Below are positions 41,263 through 51,354 of a DNA stretch of 64,000 nt, in pieces. The position numbers and the translations under genes were made by a program. The notes beneath the pieces are model-generated. The model was not told where the DNA came from. It worked only from the letters and a program-made list of their open reading frames with translations, and made no database searches. This DNA is from Dyella terrae. GTDB taxonomy: Bacteria; Pseudomonadota; Gammaproteobacteria; Xanthomonadales; Rhodanobacteraceae. The first letter of the stretch is position 1; each line of letters starts with the position of its first letter. The DNA lies in contig NZ_CP089414.1 of assembly GCF_022394535.1 (NCBI RefSeq), forward strand, positions 3,596,001 through 3,660,000, read 5' to 3'.

Positions 41263-41412
41263 TCAGGGACCGGCATTTTGCCTGTCAGGGCTGTAACTGT
41301 CGCCTTGAGGCGCGCTGTAGGAAAATGCCTACAGATAGAAGTGGAGCATGCCGATAGTGTTAATCAAAGCTATGAACCTAAACTTTCATCCGACGAGCTC
41401 GAGGTGCTATCC

Positions 41413-41661
41413 ATGATGGATAGGCAGGATATCGATCAACTTGCCCAGCGTCTTGTTTCGTTGGTTCCATCAGGATTGGCTCAGGCGCAACAGGATTTGC
41501 GCACCAACTTCGGCGATGTTCTGGCGCAGGGATTGCGCCGCCTTGATCTAGTCACCCGCGAGGAGTTTGACGTCCAGACCCAGCTGTTGGCACGCACCCG
41601 TGCCAAGGTCGAGGCTCTGGAGAAGCGAATCGCAGATCTAGAGGCTGGTGCTGGCGCCTGA
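41413..41661 (+). CDS. ubiK: Ubiquinone biosynthesis accessory factor UbiK (BMFP family)
   Basis: An 82-aa protein with a helical N-terminus (DQLAQRLVSLVPSGLAQAQQ) and a C-terminal coiled coil (AKVEALEKRIADLEA), matching the UbiK/YqiC family. UbiK helps the soluble ubiquinone-hydroxylation complex with UbiJ, whose gene is also in this window at 55847-56500. The start at 41413 has a second ATG immediately after it, and GAGG lies upstream. Longer in-frame starts run through P-II and are not credible. Confidence 0.85.
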   Translation: MMDRQDIDQLAQRLVSLVPSGLAQAQQDLRTNFGDVLAQGLRRLDLVTREEFDVQTQLLARTRAKVEALEKRIADLEAGAGA

Positions 41662-41825
41662 CTGACGGGGTGCGGCACGGGCCCACGTCCCGGGAGCCGC
41701 CCCCGATCCGTCACCCTCACCCCGAGAACGATCGGGGGCGGCTATTTTTCTTTGCAGGCCGCTTGAGGGAGTCGCTCCGTGTTTCGAACTGGCAGCTACT
41801 CCCGCGCCCGACTTGTGCGAGCGTC

Positions 41826-43325
41826 ATGAGCCTTGCCGTCACCCTCAGTCGAGCCCAGGAAGGCGTCTCGGCACCCCAGGTTATGGTGGAAGTCCACCTG
41901 TCCGGCGGCCTGCCGGGCACCAATATCGTTGGATTGCCCGAAGCCGCCGTGCGCGAAGCACGCGACCGCGTCCGCGTGGCCATCCAGAACACGGCCTTCG
42001 AATATCCGAACCGCAAGGTCACGGTGAACCTCGCACCCGCGGAATTGCCCAAGGACGGTGGTCGTTTCGACCTTGCCATCGCGCTCGGCATCCTTGCTGC
42101 GGGCGGCCAAGTGCCGCGTGAAAAGCTCGACGATTGCGAATTTCTTGGCGAACTGGCCCTGTCCGGTGCTTTGCGTGGGGTATCGGGCGTGTTGCCGGCT
42201 CTGTTGCGTGCACGGGCGCGAGGTCGGCGCGTAGTAGTGCCACGCGCCAACGCAGCCGAGGCCGCGCTCGTCTCCGATGCGGAGGTGCTGGTCGCCGACA
42301 CGCTGGCCGATGTGTGCGGGTGGCTGCGCGGCGCGCAGGATCTGGCGCCGCCGGGCGAGGCATCCGGCATCTTCGACGGAACCATCGGGCCTGACCTGGC
42401 AGACGTGCGCGGCCAGTTGCAAGCACGTCGCGCACTGGAAATCGCCGCTACGGGCGGTCACCACCTGCTGCTGCTCGGTCCGCCGGGTACGGGCAAGACC
42501 ATGCTTGCCGAACGCTTGCCGGGCATCCTGCCACCGCTGAGCGAGTCAGAAGCACTGGAAACATGTGCTGTGCTCTCCGTGGCCGGGCAGGCCGTAGATC
42601 TGAATCTGTGGCGCCGCCGCCCTTTCCGGGCACCGCACCATACGAGTTCAGCCGCTGCCCTGGTGGGTGGCGGTTCGTTGCCGCGGCCAGGAGAGATCTC
42701 GCTGGCCCACAACGGCGTGTTGTTCCTCGACGAACTGCCGGAATTTGGCCGGCATGTGCTGGATGTGCTGCGCGAACCCATGGAGTCGGGCCACATCGTG
42801 ATTTCGCGTGCGGCGCGCCAGTCGACCTTTCCGGCCCAGTTCCAACTAGTGGCCGCGATGAATCCGTGTCCTTGCGGTTACGCGGGCGATCCGCGCCAGC
42901 GCTGCCAGTGCACGCCCGATCAGATCCAGCGCTACCGGGGACGCATTTCCGGGCCGCTGATCGACCGCATCGACCTTTGCATCGAGGTGCCTAGGGTTCC
43001 GATAGGCGAACTCGGCCTGTCACGGGGATCGACTGACGAGGATTCGGCTACGGTCCGTGCCCGCGTGGTAAAGGCCCGCCAGCATGGACTGATGCGAGCC
43101 GGCCGAGCGAATGCCGAGATCACGACCCGCGAACTGGAGCGGGATTGCGCTCTGGGACAGGCAGAACGGCAGTGGTTTGAGGGCGCGCTGGAGCGCCTCG
43201 GTCTGTCAGCTCGCGCCTATCACCGCACCCTGCGGGTGGCCCGGACCATCGCCGACCTGGATGGCGGAGCCGCGCTGCTGGACCGAACTCATCTTGCGGA
43301 AGCCTTGATGTATCGCCGCTTCTGA
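41826..43325 (+). CDS. comM: YifB/ComM-family Mg-chelatase-like AAA+ ATPase
   Basis: A 499-aa hexameric helicase promoting branch migration during natural transformation (ComM). The N-terminal domain begins MSLAVTLSRAQEGVSAPQV and contains EVHLSGGLPGTNIVGLPE and APAELPKDGGRFDLAIALG. The AAA+ core has Walker A GPPGTGKTMLAERLPG, Walker B GVLFLDELPEF, and AMNPCPCGYAGDPRQRC with the zinc-binding cysteines. ATG at 41826 fits the family start. The frame is open 52 codons further up without support. Confidence 0.93.
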   Translation: MSLAVTLSRAQEGVSAPQVMVEVHLSGGLPGTNIVGLPEAAVREARDRVRVAIQNTAFEYPNRKVTVNLAPAELPKDGGRFDLAIALGILAAGGQVPREKLDDCEFLGELALSGALRGVSGVLPALLRARARGRRVVVPRANAAEAALVSDAEVLVADTLADVCGWLRGAQDLAPPGEASGIFDGTIGPDLADVRGQLQARRALEIAATGGHHLLLLGPPGTGKTMLAERLPGILPPLSESEALETCAVLSVAGQAVDLNLWRRRPFRAPHHTSSAAALVGGGSLPRPGEISLAHNGVLFLDELPEFGRHVLDVLREPMESGHIVISRAARQSTFPAQFQLVAAMNPCPCGYAGDPRQRCQCTPDQIQRYRGRISGPLIDRIDLCIEVPRVPIGELGLSRGSTDEDSATVRARVVKARQHGLMRAGRANAEITTRELERDCALGQAERQWFEGALERLGLSARAYHRTLRVARTIADLDGGAALLDRTHLAEALMYRRF

Positions 43326-43378
43326 GACGGCGATATGTGCCTGATGGCCCTTGCGGGTAATTTTTGTACTCACGGGTA

Positions 43379-43599
43379 TTGACTTGAATCGGTCCAGGCG
43401 TATTATCTGTACCCGCTAGTTCTGCATTGAACTCAGCCTGCCACCCCGGTATCGGTACTCCCTCCCCCCTCCCCCGTCCGATACCGGGGCTTGGCCCTCC
43501 CCTCCTTCTTGCGTGTTTCCGATTCGCTCCATTCGCCATGGACGGTAGCCTCGTGCCCGTGGTCCGATAGCCGCACTGCGATCGCTCGAAGGACCGTGC
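43379..43599 (+). promoter_or_regulatory. Promoter and structured C-rich leader (or small RNA) before the antiporter
   Basis: TTGACT (43379-43384) and TATTAT (43401-43406), 16 bases apart, form a good promoter, with the start expected near 43413. The transcript would first form GCTAGTTC/GAACTCAGC (43415-43437, one bulge). It would then form a 12-bp perfect stem, CCCCGGTATCGG/CCGATACCGGGG (43444-43489), around a 22-base loop made almost only of C and T. More CCCTCCCCTCC follows. The loop can pair with Shine-Dalgarno-like GGAGGG. It could be a 187-base 5' leader controlling the antiporter or a separate C-rich small RNA. No T-run terminator is seen before the gene, which favours a leader. Confidence 0.5.
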
Positions 43600-45390
43600 A
43601 TGACACTCGATCTTGGACTGCTGCTGGTTTGCATTCTGGGTGTCGGTTTCCTCGCCCAGTGGCTGGCCTGGCGAGTGAGATTGCCGGCGATCCTGTTCCT
43701 GCTGCTTGCTGGCATCCTGATGGGCCCCGTCGCGGGCGTGCTGAACCCGGACAAATTGCTGAGACCTTTGCTGTTTCCCGTGGCATCGCTGGCGGTGTCG
43801 GTGATTCTGTTCGAAGGCAGCCTGACGTTGCGCTTCAGCGAACTGCGCGAAATTGGCGGCGCCGTACGCGGCTTGGTGACGTACGGTGCGGTGATCGCGG
43901 TGTTCATGCTCGGCGTGGCCGCGCATTACTTCGCGGGGCTGAGCTGGGAAGTCGCGTTGCTGTTCGGCGCACTGACCTGTGTGACCGGCCCGACGGTGAT
44001 TGCGCCGATGCTGCGCACCGTGCGCCCCAACGCACGCATTGCAAACACGCTGCGCTGGGAAGGCATCGTGATCGATCCGCTGGGCGCCCTGTTCGGCGTG
44101 CTGGTGTACGAAGCCATCGTGTCCCGCCATCAAGGGCACACCATCGGGGTGTTCCTTGCCGTGGTCGCCAGCGGAGTCGTGGTGGGCTTGTTGGCGGCGT
44201 GGGTGCTCGCTTCCCTGCTGCGCCGGCAGATGATCCCGGAGTACCTGCAGAACTACGGCACGCTTGTTGCCGTGGTGCTGGCCTTTTCGCTATCGAATGC
44301 CATCACGCACGAATCGGGCTTGTTGACCGTCACGATCATGGGCATCGCGCTCGGCAACATGCGTGACGTGCACATCGATGACATCCTCGATTTCAAGGAA
44401 AACCTGACCACGCTGCTGGTGTCCACGCTGTTTATTCTGCTGGCGGCTCGCCTGAGCTGGCCGCTGCCGGACGGCATGCTGTGGTCGGGCATCGCCATCT
44501 TTTTGGTGGCGCAACTGATCGTGCGCCCAGTGACAGCTGTGATCGCCAGCATAGGCAGCGCGTTGAACTGGCGCGAGCGTGCCTTGATTGCATGGGTAGC
44601 GCCGCGTGGCATCGTGGCGGCGGCGGTATCGGCCTTGTTCGCGCTGAAGCTGGAGGCGCTGGGCATGCCCGGTGCAAAGGCGTTGGTGCCCCTGGTCTTC
44701 ATACTGATCATTGGCACGGTGGTGTTGCAAAGCGCGACAGCCCGTCCGTTGGCACGCTGGCTGAAGGTTGCTGAGCCCGATCCGGCCGGCGTGCTCATCT
44801 ACGGTGCTGACCAGGCTTCCCGTGTGGTGGCGCGTGCCCTGACGGATGCTGGATTCCACGTGATCGTGGCGGACGAGCAGTGGAATGACATCAGGCAGGC
44901 GCGTATGGACGGGCTGCAAACGTTCTTCGGCTTCCCCGCGTCGTCGTATGCCGAGCGTCATCTAGATCTCACGGGCATCGGCCGACTGCTGGCCATGTCG
45001 ATCCACCGCGAGCGCAATGCCCTGGCCTGCGTGTACTACCGCCAGGAATTTGGGCGCGGCAAGGTATACCGGCTTGGCCATGAAGACGGCCAGACGACGG
45101 GCGGACGCGTGCAGCTCGGCGGTGATCTTGGCGCCCCGGCATTGTTCGAGGCAGAGATGACACACGAGCGCTTTCTGGAGCGCCTTGCGGAAGGTTGGCG
45201 CATCAAATCGACGCGCCTGACGACAACGTTCGACTGGCCGAACTTCATCGAGCAATACGGTTCGCCGACGGTGTTGCTGTTCGGCGTCGAGGAGAAAGGC
45301 GCGTTGCGCGTGGCGTCCGTGAAGCGCGAGTTGGAGCCGCGTGCTGGCTGGACGGTGATCGCGCTGGTGCCGCCAGAGGCGACGTCGTAG
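43600..45390 (+). CDS. Cation:proton antiporter (CPA1/NhaP-like) with C-terminal nucleotide-binding-like domain
   Basis: A 596-aa membrane protein. The first ~395 residues form about twelve helices of the Na+/H+ exchanger fold (LPAILFLLLAGILMGPVAG, SVILFEGSLTLRFSEL, ALTCVTGPTVIAPML, ERALIAWVAPRGIVAAAVS). GPTVIAP-type and APRGIV motifs are typical of CPA1. The C-terminal ~200 residues begin with a Rossmann-like VLIYGADQASRVVARALTDAGF, resembling a TrkA-N/RCK regulatory domain, followed by an uncharacterised tail. It probably exchanges Na+ or K+ for H+ under pH or salt stress. Ion choice cannot be read from sequence. Confidence 0.88.
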   Translation: MTLDLGLLLVCILGVGFLAQWLAWRVRLPAILFLLLAGILMGPVAGVLNPDKLLRPLLFPVASLAVSVILFEGSLTLRFSELREIGGAVRGLVTYGAVIAVFMLGVAAHYFAGLSWEVALLFGALTCVTGPTVIAPMLRTVRPNARIANTLRWEGIVIDPLGALFGVLVYEAIVSRHQGHTIGVFLAVVASGVVVGLLAAWVLASLLRRQMIPEYLQNYGTLVAVVLAFSLSNAITHESGLLTVTIMGIALGNMRDVHIDDILDFKENLTTLLVSTLFILLAARLSWPLPDGMLWSGIAIFLVAQLIVRPVTAVIASIGSALNWRERALIAWVAPRGIVAAAVSALFALKLEALGMPGAKALVPLVFILIIGTVVLQSATARPLARWLKVAEPDPAGVLIYGADQASRVVARALTDAGFHVIVADEQWNDIRQARMDGLQTFFGFPASSYAERHLDLTGIGRLLAMSIHRERNALACVYYRQEFGRGKVYRLGHEDGQTTGGRVQLGGDLGAPALFEAEMTHERFLERLAEGWRIKSTRLTTTFDWPNFIEQYGSPTVLLFGVEEKGALRVASVKRELEPRAGWTVIALVPPEATS

Positions 45391-45497
45391 CAGCTGCGGT
45401 GGCGCATTCCCTGCGTGCATGCGTGGGGGCGCCGGACAGGGCCGCGCTCCCCACGCACGCGCCGACGTCCAGTCGGCTTACGCGAGGTAGTCGAAGG

Positions 45498-46802
45498 TCA
45501 GGCCGCGCTGGCCTGACGCGAGGCGTGGAACTGTGCCTCTTCGGTGGATCCCTTGAGCGCGGTGGTGGACGACTGCCCCTGCTGGATAGCCTGTGTCACG
45601 GCGTCGAAGTAACCCGTGCCCACTTCGCGCTGGTGCTTCACCGCGGTGAAGCCGCGTTCGGCGGCGGCGAATTCCTTCTCCTGCAGCTCCACGAATGCGC
45701 TCATCTGGCGACGGGCATAACCATAAGCCAGATCGAACATGCCGTAGTTAAGACTGTGGAAGCCGGCGAGCGTGATGAACTGGAACTTGTAGCCCATGGC
45801 GCCTAGTTCCCTCTGGAACTTCGCGATGGTGGCGTCATCGAGGTTTTTCTTCCAGTTGAAGCTTGGCGAGCAGTTGTAGGCCAGCATCTTGCCTGGATAC
45901 TTGGCGTGGATGGCTTCGGCAAATTTGCGTGCTTCGTCCAGGTTGGGCTTGCTGGTCTCGCACCACACGAGATCGGCGTACGGCGCGTAGGCAAGGCCAC
46001 GGCTGATCGCTTGATCCAGGCCGGGACGCACGCGGAAGAAGCCCTCGACGGTGCGCTCGCCGGTGACGAACGGCTTGTCGTTCTCGTCGATGTCAGAGGT
46101 GAGCAGATCAGCTGCATCGGCATCGGTTCGCGCCACGATCAGCGTGGGCACGCCGAGCACGTCAGCGGCGAGGCGCGCCGCGTTGAGCTTGTCCACCGCT
46201 TCGCGCGTCGGCACCAGCACCTTGCCGCCCATGTGGCCGCACTTCTTCACCGAGGCGAGCTGATCTTCAAAATGAACACCGGACGCGCCTGCCTCGATCA
46301 TCGCCTTCATCAACTCGAACGCGTTGAGCACGCCGCCGAAGCCAGCTTCCGCGTCGGCGACGATCGGCACCATCCAGTCGATATCGTTCTGCCCTTCCGC
46401 ATGATGCAACTGGTCCGCGCGCAGCAGTGTGTTGTTGATGCGCTTGACCACTAGCGGCACGGAGTTCGCGGGATACAGCGACTGGTCGGGATACATCTCG
46501 CCAGCCACGTTCGCATCGGCCGCCACCTGCCAGCCGCTCAGATAGATGGCCTGCAGGCCGGCCTTCACCTGCTGCATGGCCTGGTTGCCGGTGAGCGCGC
46601 CGAGTGCATTGACGAAATCTTCCTTGTGCAGCGACTTCCACAGGCGTTCCGCGCCGCGACGGGCCAGCGAATGCTCCACGGGCACGGTACCGCGCAGACG
46701 CGCCACATCCTCCGCGCTGTAGTTGCGCTGGATGCCGCTCCAGCGAGGATTGTTGGTCCAGTCGAGCGCGATCTGTTCGGCGGTGGGCAGCGTGTTCTTC
46801 AT
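45498..46802 (-). CDS. aceA: Isocitrate lyase
   Basis: A 434-aa glyoxylate-shunt enzyme splitting isocitrate into succinate and glyoxylate. The catalytic cysteine is in [57 protein letters not shown] and the flexible C-terminal lid are all family features. AGGAG lies eight bases before the ATG. It follows malate synthase by 61 bases on the same strand. Confidence 0.97.
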   Translation of the reverse strand: MKNTLPTAEQIALDWTNNPRWSGIQRNYSAEDVARLRGTVPVEHSLARRGAERLWKSLHKEDFVNALGALTGNQAMQQVKAGLQAIYLSGWQVAADANVAGEMYPDQSLYPANSVPLVVKRINNTLLRADQLHHAEGQNDIDWMVPIVADAEAGFGGVLNAFELMKAMIEAGASGVHFEDQLASVKKCGHMGGKVLVPTREAVDKLNAARLAADVLGVPTLIVARTDADAADLLTSDIDENDKPFVTGERTVEGFFRVRPGLDQAISRGLAYAPYADLVWCETSKPNLDEARKFAEAIHAKYPGKMLAYNCSPSFNWKKNLDDATIAKFQRELGAMGYKFQFITLAGFHSLNYGMFDLAYGYARRQMSAFVELQEKEFAAAERGFTAVKHQREVGTGYFDAVTQAIQQGQSSTTALKGSTEEAQFHASRQASAA

Positions 46803-46863
46803 GGTGATGTCTCCTGCATGTCTTTGATGAGCATGTCCGTGATGCGTGATGACAGAGCGGGCT

Positions 46864-48459
46864 TCAGAGCTGCTGGTAGGCCGCCAGAGTGAGGAAGTCG
46901 CCGAGTGCGTCGGCGTGCGTGAGTTGCTTGAGCAACGCCGCGGCCTGTTCGGCGCGATGCGCGTAGGGGCCTCTGCTTTCGATCAACCGATGTGTGTGCT
47001 TGATGAGCGCGTGATCGAACAAGGCGAAGTCGATGGGCGCGTGATCGGTGAATTCCAGTGGGCCGCGGTGCAGCCACTGCCAGATTTGCGAGCGAGCGAT
47101 TTCAGCGGTGGCGGCGTCTTCCATCAGATGATGGATGGGCACGCAGCCCTGCCCGTCCAGCCACGACGCGGTGTAGCGCAGCGCCACTTCCACGTTGTTG
47201 TCGAAGCCGGCGCGCGTGATGGTGCCGCTGCACGGTGCGATCAGTTGGTCGCGGCAGATCTTCACGTCGCTGCGCGCGACATTGAGCTGGTTGGGTGATG
47301 GCATGTACTTGTCGAACACGTCCTGCGCCACCGGTACCAGCGCGGGATGCGCCACCCAGGTGCCGTCATGGCCCGCCTGCACTTCGCGCAGCTTGTCGGC
47401 GCGCACTTTGGCGAGCGCGGCCTCGTTGGCGTCGTCGTCGCCCTTGATCGGAATCTGCGCGGCCATGCCACCCATGGCGAACGCGCCACGGCGATGACAG
47501 GTCTGGATCAGCAGTTCCGAATACGACTTCAGGAACGGCACCGTCATCAACACCTGGCTGCGGTCGGGCAGCAGTCGATCGCGATGGCTGCGGAAAGTCT
47601 TGAGGTACGAAAAGATGTAGTCCCAGCGACCGCAGTTGAGGCCGACCACACGGCCGCGCAACGCATGCAGGATCTCGTGCATCTGGAACACCGCCGGCAA
47701 CGTTTCGATCAACACCGTGGCCTTCATGCAATCGGGCGGCAGGTCGAGCGCGGCTTCGGCGGCGGCCATCACGTCGTCCCACAACGCGGCTTCTTCCATC
47801 GCCTGCAATTTGGGCAGGTAGAAGTAGGGTCCGCGGTCGCGGGATTGCAGCGTGCGAGCGTTGTGGAAGGCAAACAGGCCAAAGTCCACCAGTGCGCCGG
47901 CCATGGGTTCGTCGTCGACGGTGATGTGGCGCTCCGGCAGGTGCCAGCCGCGTGGACGCACGATCAACACGGCCGGGTTGCCGTTGACGCGGTAGTGCTT
48001 GCCCTCGGGCGAGGTGTACTCGATCGATCCGTTCACCGCGTCGCGCAGGTTGATCTGGCCGTCGATCTGGTTGGCGAAGGTGGGCGCCGAGGAATCCTCG
48101 AAGTCCGCCATGAACACCTTCGCGCCGGAGTTGAGCGCGTTGATGATCATCTTGCGTTCCACCGGGCCAGTGATTTCCACGCGTCGGTCGCGCAGGGCCA
48201 GCGGAATCGGTGCCACCGTCCAGTTGCCCTCGCGAATGGCGACGGTGTCGGCACGGAAGTCCGGTAGTTCGCCGGCGTCGTACTTGGCCTGGCGTCCCTC
48301 ACGGGCGGTGAGCAGATCCAGACGTCGGGCATCGAACTGGCGATGGAGCTCGGCCAGGAAGGCCAGCGCCTCGGGGGTAAGGATGGCGGCATGCTCCCGG
48401 CGCGTGGCGCCGTGGACCTGCGCCGAGGAGAGCGCGATGCGTTCCTTGGGGACGGCCAT
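46864..48459 (-). CDS. aceB: Malate synthase A
   Basis: A 531-aa enzyme condensing glyoxylate with acetyl-CoA. ATG at 48459 ([12 protein letters not shown]) follows GGAG by eight bases. The GTG 33 bases upstream overlaps the promoter side and lacks a site. Family blocks include [57 protein letters not shown] and [12 protein letters not shown]. It precedes aceA and is divergent from a LysR regulator. No isocitrate dehydrogenase kinase is seen. Confidence 0.96.
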   Translation of the reverse strand: MAVPKERIALSSAQVHGATRREHAAILTPEALAFLAELHRQFDARRLDLLTAREGRQAKYDAGELPDFRADTVAIREGNWTVAPIPLALRDRRVEITGPVERKMIINALNSGAKVFMADFEDSSAPTFANQIDGQINLRDAVNGSIEYTSPEGKHYRVNGNPAVLIVRPRGWHLPERHITVDDEPMAGALVDFGLFAFHNARTLQSRDRGPYFYLPKLQAMEEAALWDDVMAAAEAALDLPPDCMKATVLIETLPAVFQMHEILHALRGRVVGLNCGRWDYIFSYLKTFRSHRDRLLPDRSQVLMTVPFLKSYSELLIQTCHRRGAFAMGGMAAQIPIKGDDDANEAALAKVRADKLREVQAGHDGTWVAHPALVPVAQDVFDKYMPSPNQLNVARSDVKICRDQLIAPCSGTITRAGFDNNVEVALRYTASWLDGQGCVPIHHLMEDAATAEIARSQIWQWLHRGPLEFTDHAPIDFALFDHALIKHTHRLIESRGPYAHRAEQAAALLKQLTHADALGDFLTLAAYQQL

Positions 48460-48518
48460 GGGGGAATCTCCGTGATGACGATGGGGTGACACTAGGTCAC
48501 GGAAATTGGCTTTGACAA

Positions 48519-48540
48519 AGCAAATGTTTCAATCTTTGCT
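48519..48540. promoter_or_regulatory. Candidate LysR operator between aceB and its regulator
   Basis: AGCAAA and TTTGCT form an inverted repeat separated by ten bases in an AT-rich 131-base divergent spacer. A TTGACA lies just before it (48512-48517). Position and AT content fit an autoregulatory LysR site controlling aceBA. Confidence 0.5.
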
Positions 48541-48590
48541 ATTGTGTTTCTTAATACATCAGTCAACTGATTGAGTTGTAAGGCACAAAA

Positions 48591-49625
48591 ATGCCCTCAG
48601 AGCCCCTGAACAAGCAGAAAAAATCACGCTCCGCGGTGACCAAACGCCGTACGCCAGCGAATGGTCGGGCCGATGAACCGGGGCGTTTCTATTACAAGGG
48701 CAACCGGCAGAAGCAGATGCGGGCCTTCGTCTATACGGTGAAGCTGGGCACGCTGACGCGCGCCGCGGAGGCTCTCTTTCTGTCTCAGCCCACCGTGAGC
48801 CTTCAGCTTCAGGCGCTGGAGCGGGAGCTGGGTGTGAGCCTGTTGGAGCGTCGCCGACGTCGCATCAACCTCACCGACGCGGGCGAGGCGCTCTACGAAC
48901 TGGCGCGTCCGCTGGTGGAAGGCTGGGAACACCTCGATCGCGACTTCCACGCCAAGGTGAAGGGCCTGCAGGGTGGGAGGCTGACCATCGCAGCGGGTAG
49001 CTCAACCATCCAGTATCTGTTGCCCGATCTGGTTCGTCGCTATCGCGAGCGCTTTCCCGAAGTGCAGTTACAACTGGCCAATGTGACCGGCAAGGACGGC
49101 TTGGCGCTATTGCGTGCGGACGAAGCGGACTTCGCCGTGGGCTCCATGCTCGACGTGCCTAACGACATCGCGTGGGCGCCGGTGCATCACTACGACCCGA
49201 TGCTGATCATGCCGCCCGACCATCCGCTGGCGGCCAAGGCTACGGTGACCTTGCAGGATCTCTCGCCGTACGGCCTGATCCTTCCGCCGCAGCGCCTATC
49301 GACGTATCGGCTAGTGGATCTCGTGTTCCAGCAGCAACAGGTGCCGTACCGCGTCGCCATCGAAGTGGGCGGTTGGGACGTGATCAAGGAATACGTGGCG
49401 ATGGGCTTGGGCATCTCCATCGTCACCGGTATCTGCATCACCGAGGCAGACCGTGGACGTTTGGCCGTCCGCAATATGAAGCAGTACTTCCCACCGCGAA
49501 GCTACGGCGTGGTGATGCGCAAAGGCAAATTCCTCAGCGCGGAAGCGAGGGCTTTCATCGATCTGGTGAAGCCGGGCTTGTTGACCCATCGCGACTACGA
49601 CGAGTCGGGTCACTCGGAACGCTGA
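48591..49625 (+). CDS. LysR-family regulator, probably controlling aceBA
   Basis: A 344-aa regulator. A 40-residue basic tail (MPSEPLNKQKKSRSAVTKRR and on) precedes FYYKGNRQKQMRAFVYTVKL and the helix-turn-helix (AAEALFLSQPTVSLQLQALE, residues ~60-79). The effector domain has LTIAAGSSTIQYLLPDLVRRY and YVAMGLGISIVTGICITE. It diverges from aceB across 131 bases containing a matching inverted repeat. By context it probably regulates the glyoxylate shunt in response to carbon source. AAGG lies before the ATG, and a shorter start at the MRAF methionine is possible but would lose a conserved segment. Confidence 0.88.
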   Translation: MPSEPLNKQKKSRSAVTKRRTPANGRADEPGRFYYKGNRQKQMRAFVYTVKLGTLTRAAEALFLSQPTVSLQLQALERELGVSLLERRRRRINLTDAGEALYELARPLVEGWEHLDRDFHAKVKGLQGGRLTIAAGSSTIQYLLPDLVRRYRERFPEVQLQLANVTGKDGLALLRADEADFAVGSMLDVPNDIAWAPVHHYDPMLIMPPDHPLAAKATVTLQDLSPYGLILPPQRLSTYRLVDLVFQQQQVPYRVAIEVGGWDVIKEYVAMGLGISIVTGICITEADRGRLAVRNMKQYFPPRSYGVVMRKGKFLSAEARAFIDLVKPGLLTHRDYDESGHSER

Positions 49626-49648
49626 GTTTCACGTCGCAAGCGCGGAAG

Positions 49649-50284
49649 TCAGGACGGGCGCTGTAGCGCCAGCTTCACGCCGAAGCCCAGCAACACCGTG
49701 CCGCAGACACGGTCCATCCACTGGCCGACGCGCGGGCGCGCGGTCAGCAGGCGATGGATATGTCCGCCGAGCAACGCCAGCGCCATTGACCACACCGTTC
49801 CCGTGCCAATGAAGCTCAGCCCAAGCACGAGCAGCCCCAGTTGCGGATGCGCGGCCTGCATGGAGACGAACTGCGGCAGAAAAGCCAGGAAGAACAGCGC
49901 AACCTTGGGATTGAGCACATTGGTCAACATGCCTTGGCGGAACGCAGCGGCCAGCCCTTGGCCGCGCGTTACTGTTGCCTGACGTGCTCCGCCGCGCGTC
50001 AACAGCATGCGCAGGCCAATCCATACAAGGTACGCCGCACCCACGTACTTGAGCACGCTGAAGGCGAGGGCGGAGGTTATCAAAATCGCCGAGATGCCGA
50101 GCACCGCTGCCAGCGTATGCACGATGCAGCCGGCATTGATGCCCAGCGCTGCCGCCACGCCCACGCCACGCCCTTCGCGCCCACTGCGCGTCAGGATGTA
50201 AAACGTATCCAGCCCGGGTGTCAGGTTCAGCACGATACACGCGAGCAGAAACGCGTCGAAATGCTGGATGCCGAGTGCGCTCAT
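49649..50284 (-). CDS. LysE/RhtB-family amino acid exporter
   Basis: A 211-aa membrane protein with six helices. The family signature near the N-terminus is IVLNLTPGLDTFYILTRS, followed by GINAGCIVHTLAAVLGISAIL and TNVLNPKVALFFLAFLPQFV. LysE/RhtB proteins export homoserine, threonine, lysine or related amino acids, and the substrate is unassigned. It lies six bases after the acyltransferase and converges on the LysR gene. Confidence 0.9.
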   Translation of the reverse strand: MSALGIQHFDAFLLACIVLNLTPGLDTFYILTRSGREGRGVGVAAALGINAGCIVHTLAAVLGISAILITSALAFSVLKYVGAAYLVWIGLRMLLTRGGARQATVTRGQGLAAAFRQGMLTNVLNPKVALFFLAFLPQFVSMQAAHPQLGLLVLGLSFIGTGTVWSMALALLGGHIHRLLTARPRVGQWMDRVCGTVLLGFGVKLALQRPS

Positions 50285-50290
50285 GCGTGA

Positions 50291-50902
50291 TTAGTCGTTC
50301 GCGTTGCGATGCTTGCCGTGATAAGGCGTAAACAATGCACGGATTTTCACCATGTCGGCATCGTGATCATCGGTGGCGTGAACCACCGGGCCGAACGTAA
50401 ACGTCTTGGTCGGATAGTCGAGGAACAGCGTTTGGATCGGCACGTTGGCCTCGTGCGCAATCCGCAGGAAGCCCGACTTCCAGTGCACGACCTTCTTGCG
50501 CGTACCTTCGGGTGTGATGCCCAGCCACATGCGGTCTTTTTCCTCGAACCGCTTGACCATCTGGCCAACGACATTCAGTGCCGCGCTGCGGTTGATCGCG
50601 ATCATGCCAATGGGGCGGAGGAGGATGCCCAGCGGGCCATCGAGAACTTCGCGCTTGATCATGATGTTGATGTCCACGCCCAGGCCGATCTTCATCAGAA
50701 GGCCGTAGTAGCCGTCCCAATAGGACGAATGCGGGGCGCCGATGATGATCAGCTTAGGCACGTTCGGCAATTCGCCCAGTAGTCGCCAGCCAGACAGGCG
50801 CAGCAGGCAACGGGCGAGCCACGGCCAGAACCTGCTGTTGAGCTTGGGTGCCTCAGGTGGGGCAGGGGGAGCAAAGGCATGCTCATTCACGACTCCAGTC
50901 AC
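50291..50902 (-). CDS. 1-acyl-glycerol-3-phosphate acyltransferase-like (PlsC family)
   Basis: A 203-aa acyltransferase. The catalytic H-x4-D is in GAPHSSYWDGYYGLL. The acceptor-binding region is IAINRSAALNVVG, and LGITPEGTRKKVVHWKSG is the PEGTR block of PlsC-like enzymes. It probably transfers an acyl group to a lysophospholipid at the inner membrane. The start overlaps arfB by 20 bases, and the two belong to one minus-strand run. Confidence 0.88.
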   Translation of the reverse strand: MTGVVNEHAFAPPAPPEAPKLNSRFWPWLARCLLRLSGWRLLGELPNVPKLIIIGAPHSSYWDGYYGLLMKIGLGVDINIMIKREVLDGPLGILLRPIGMIAINRSAALNVVGQMVKRFEEKDRMWLGITPEGTRKKVVHWKSGFLRIAHEANVPIQTLFLDYPTKTFTFGPVVHATDDHDADMVKIRALFTPYHGKHRNAND

Positions 50903-51305
50903 GCGACCGCGTTTGTTTGATTTTGCCGCGCTGCTGCTTGCCGGCGAGACGCCGCTCCTTCGAGCCGCGGGTGGGTTTGGTGGCGATGCGCGCCTTGGGC
51001 ACGATGAGTGCGCCGCGGATGATCTCGACCAGGCGGTCGCGGGCGTCTTCGCGGTTGCGGCCCTGGTCGCGGAAGCGGCGTGCCTGGATCACCAGCACGC
51101 CGTCGTCGGTCAGGCGACGGTCGCGGCGGGCCAGCAGGCGCGCGCGCAACGGTTCCGGCAACGAGGGCGAGTGCGCCACGTCGAAACGTAGCTCCACGGC
51201 GCTTTCGGTGCGGTTGACGTGTTGTCCGCCGGGGCCGTCTGCGCGAAGGAAACGCTCAGTCAGCTCGGTCTCGGGCAGGACGATGGATCGGCTGATCGTG
51301 AGCAT
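50883..51305 (-). CDS. arfB: Alternative ribosome-rescue peptidyl-tRNA hydrolase ArfB
   Basis: A 140-aa RF-1-like release factor that rescues stalled ribosomes. The GGQ motif is in GPGGQHVNRTESAVEL, and the basic C-terminal tail (KQQRGKIKQTRSRDWSRE) that enters the empty mRNA channel is present. ATG at 51305 (MLTISRSIVLPETEL) is the family start. Further upstream extension overlaps the pseudouridine synthase end and is not family-like. Confidence 0.93.
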   Translation of the reverse strand: MLTISRSIVLPETELTERFLRADGPGGQHVNRTESAVELRFDVAHSPSLPEPLRARLLARRDRRLTDDGVLVIQARRFRDQGRNREDARDRLVEIIRGALIVPKARIATKPTRGSKERRLAGKQQRGKIKQTRSRDWSRE

Positions 51306-51354
51306 GTTGCGAAGTTTAGCGGGCACGCGTGACAGGCCGCCACGACGCAGCGCA

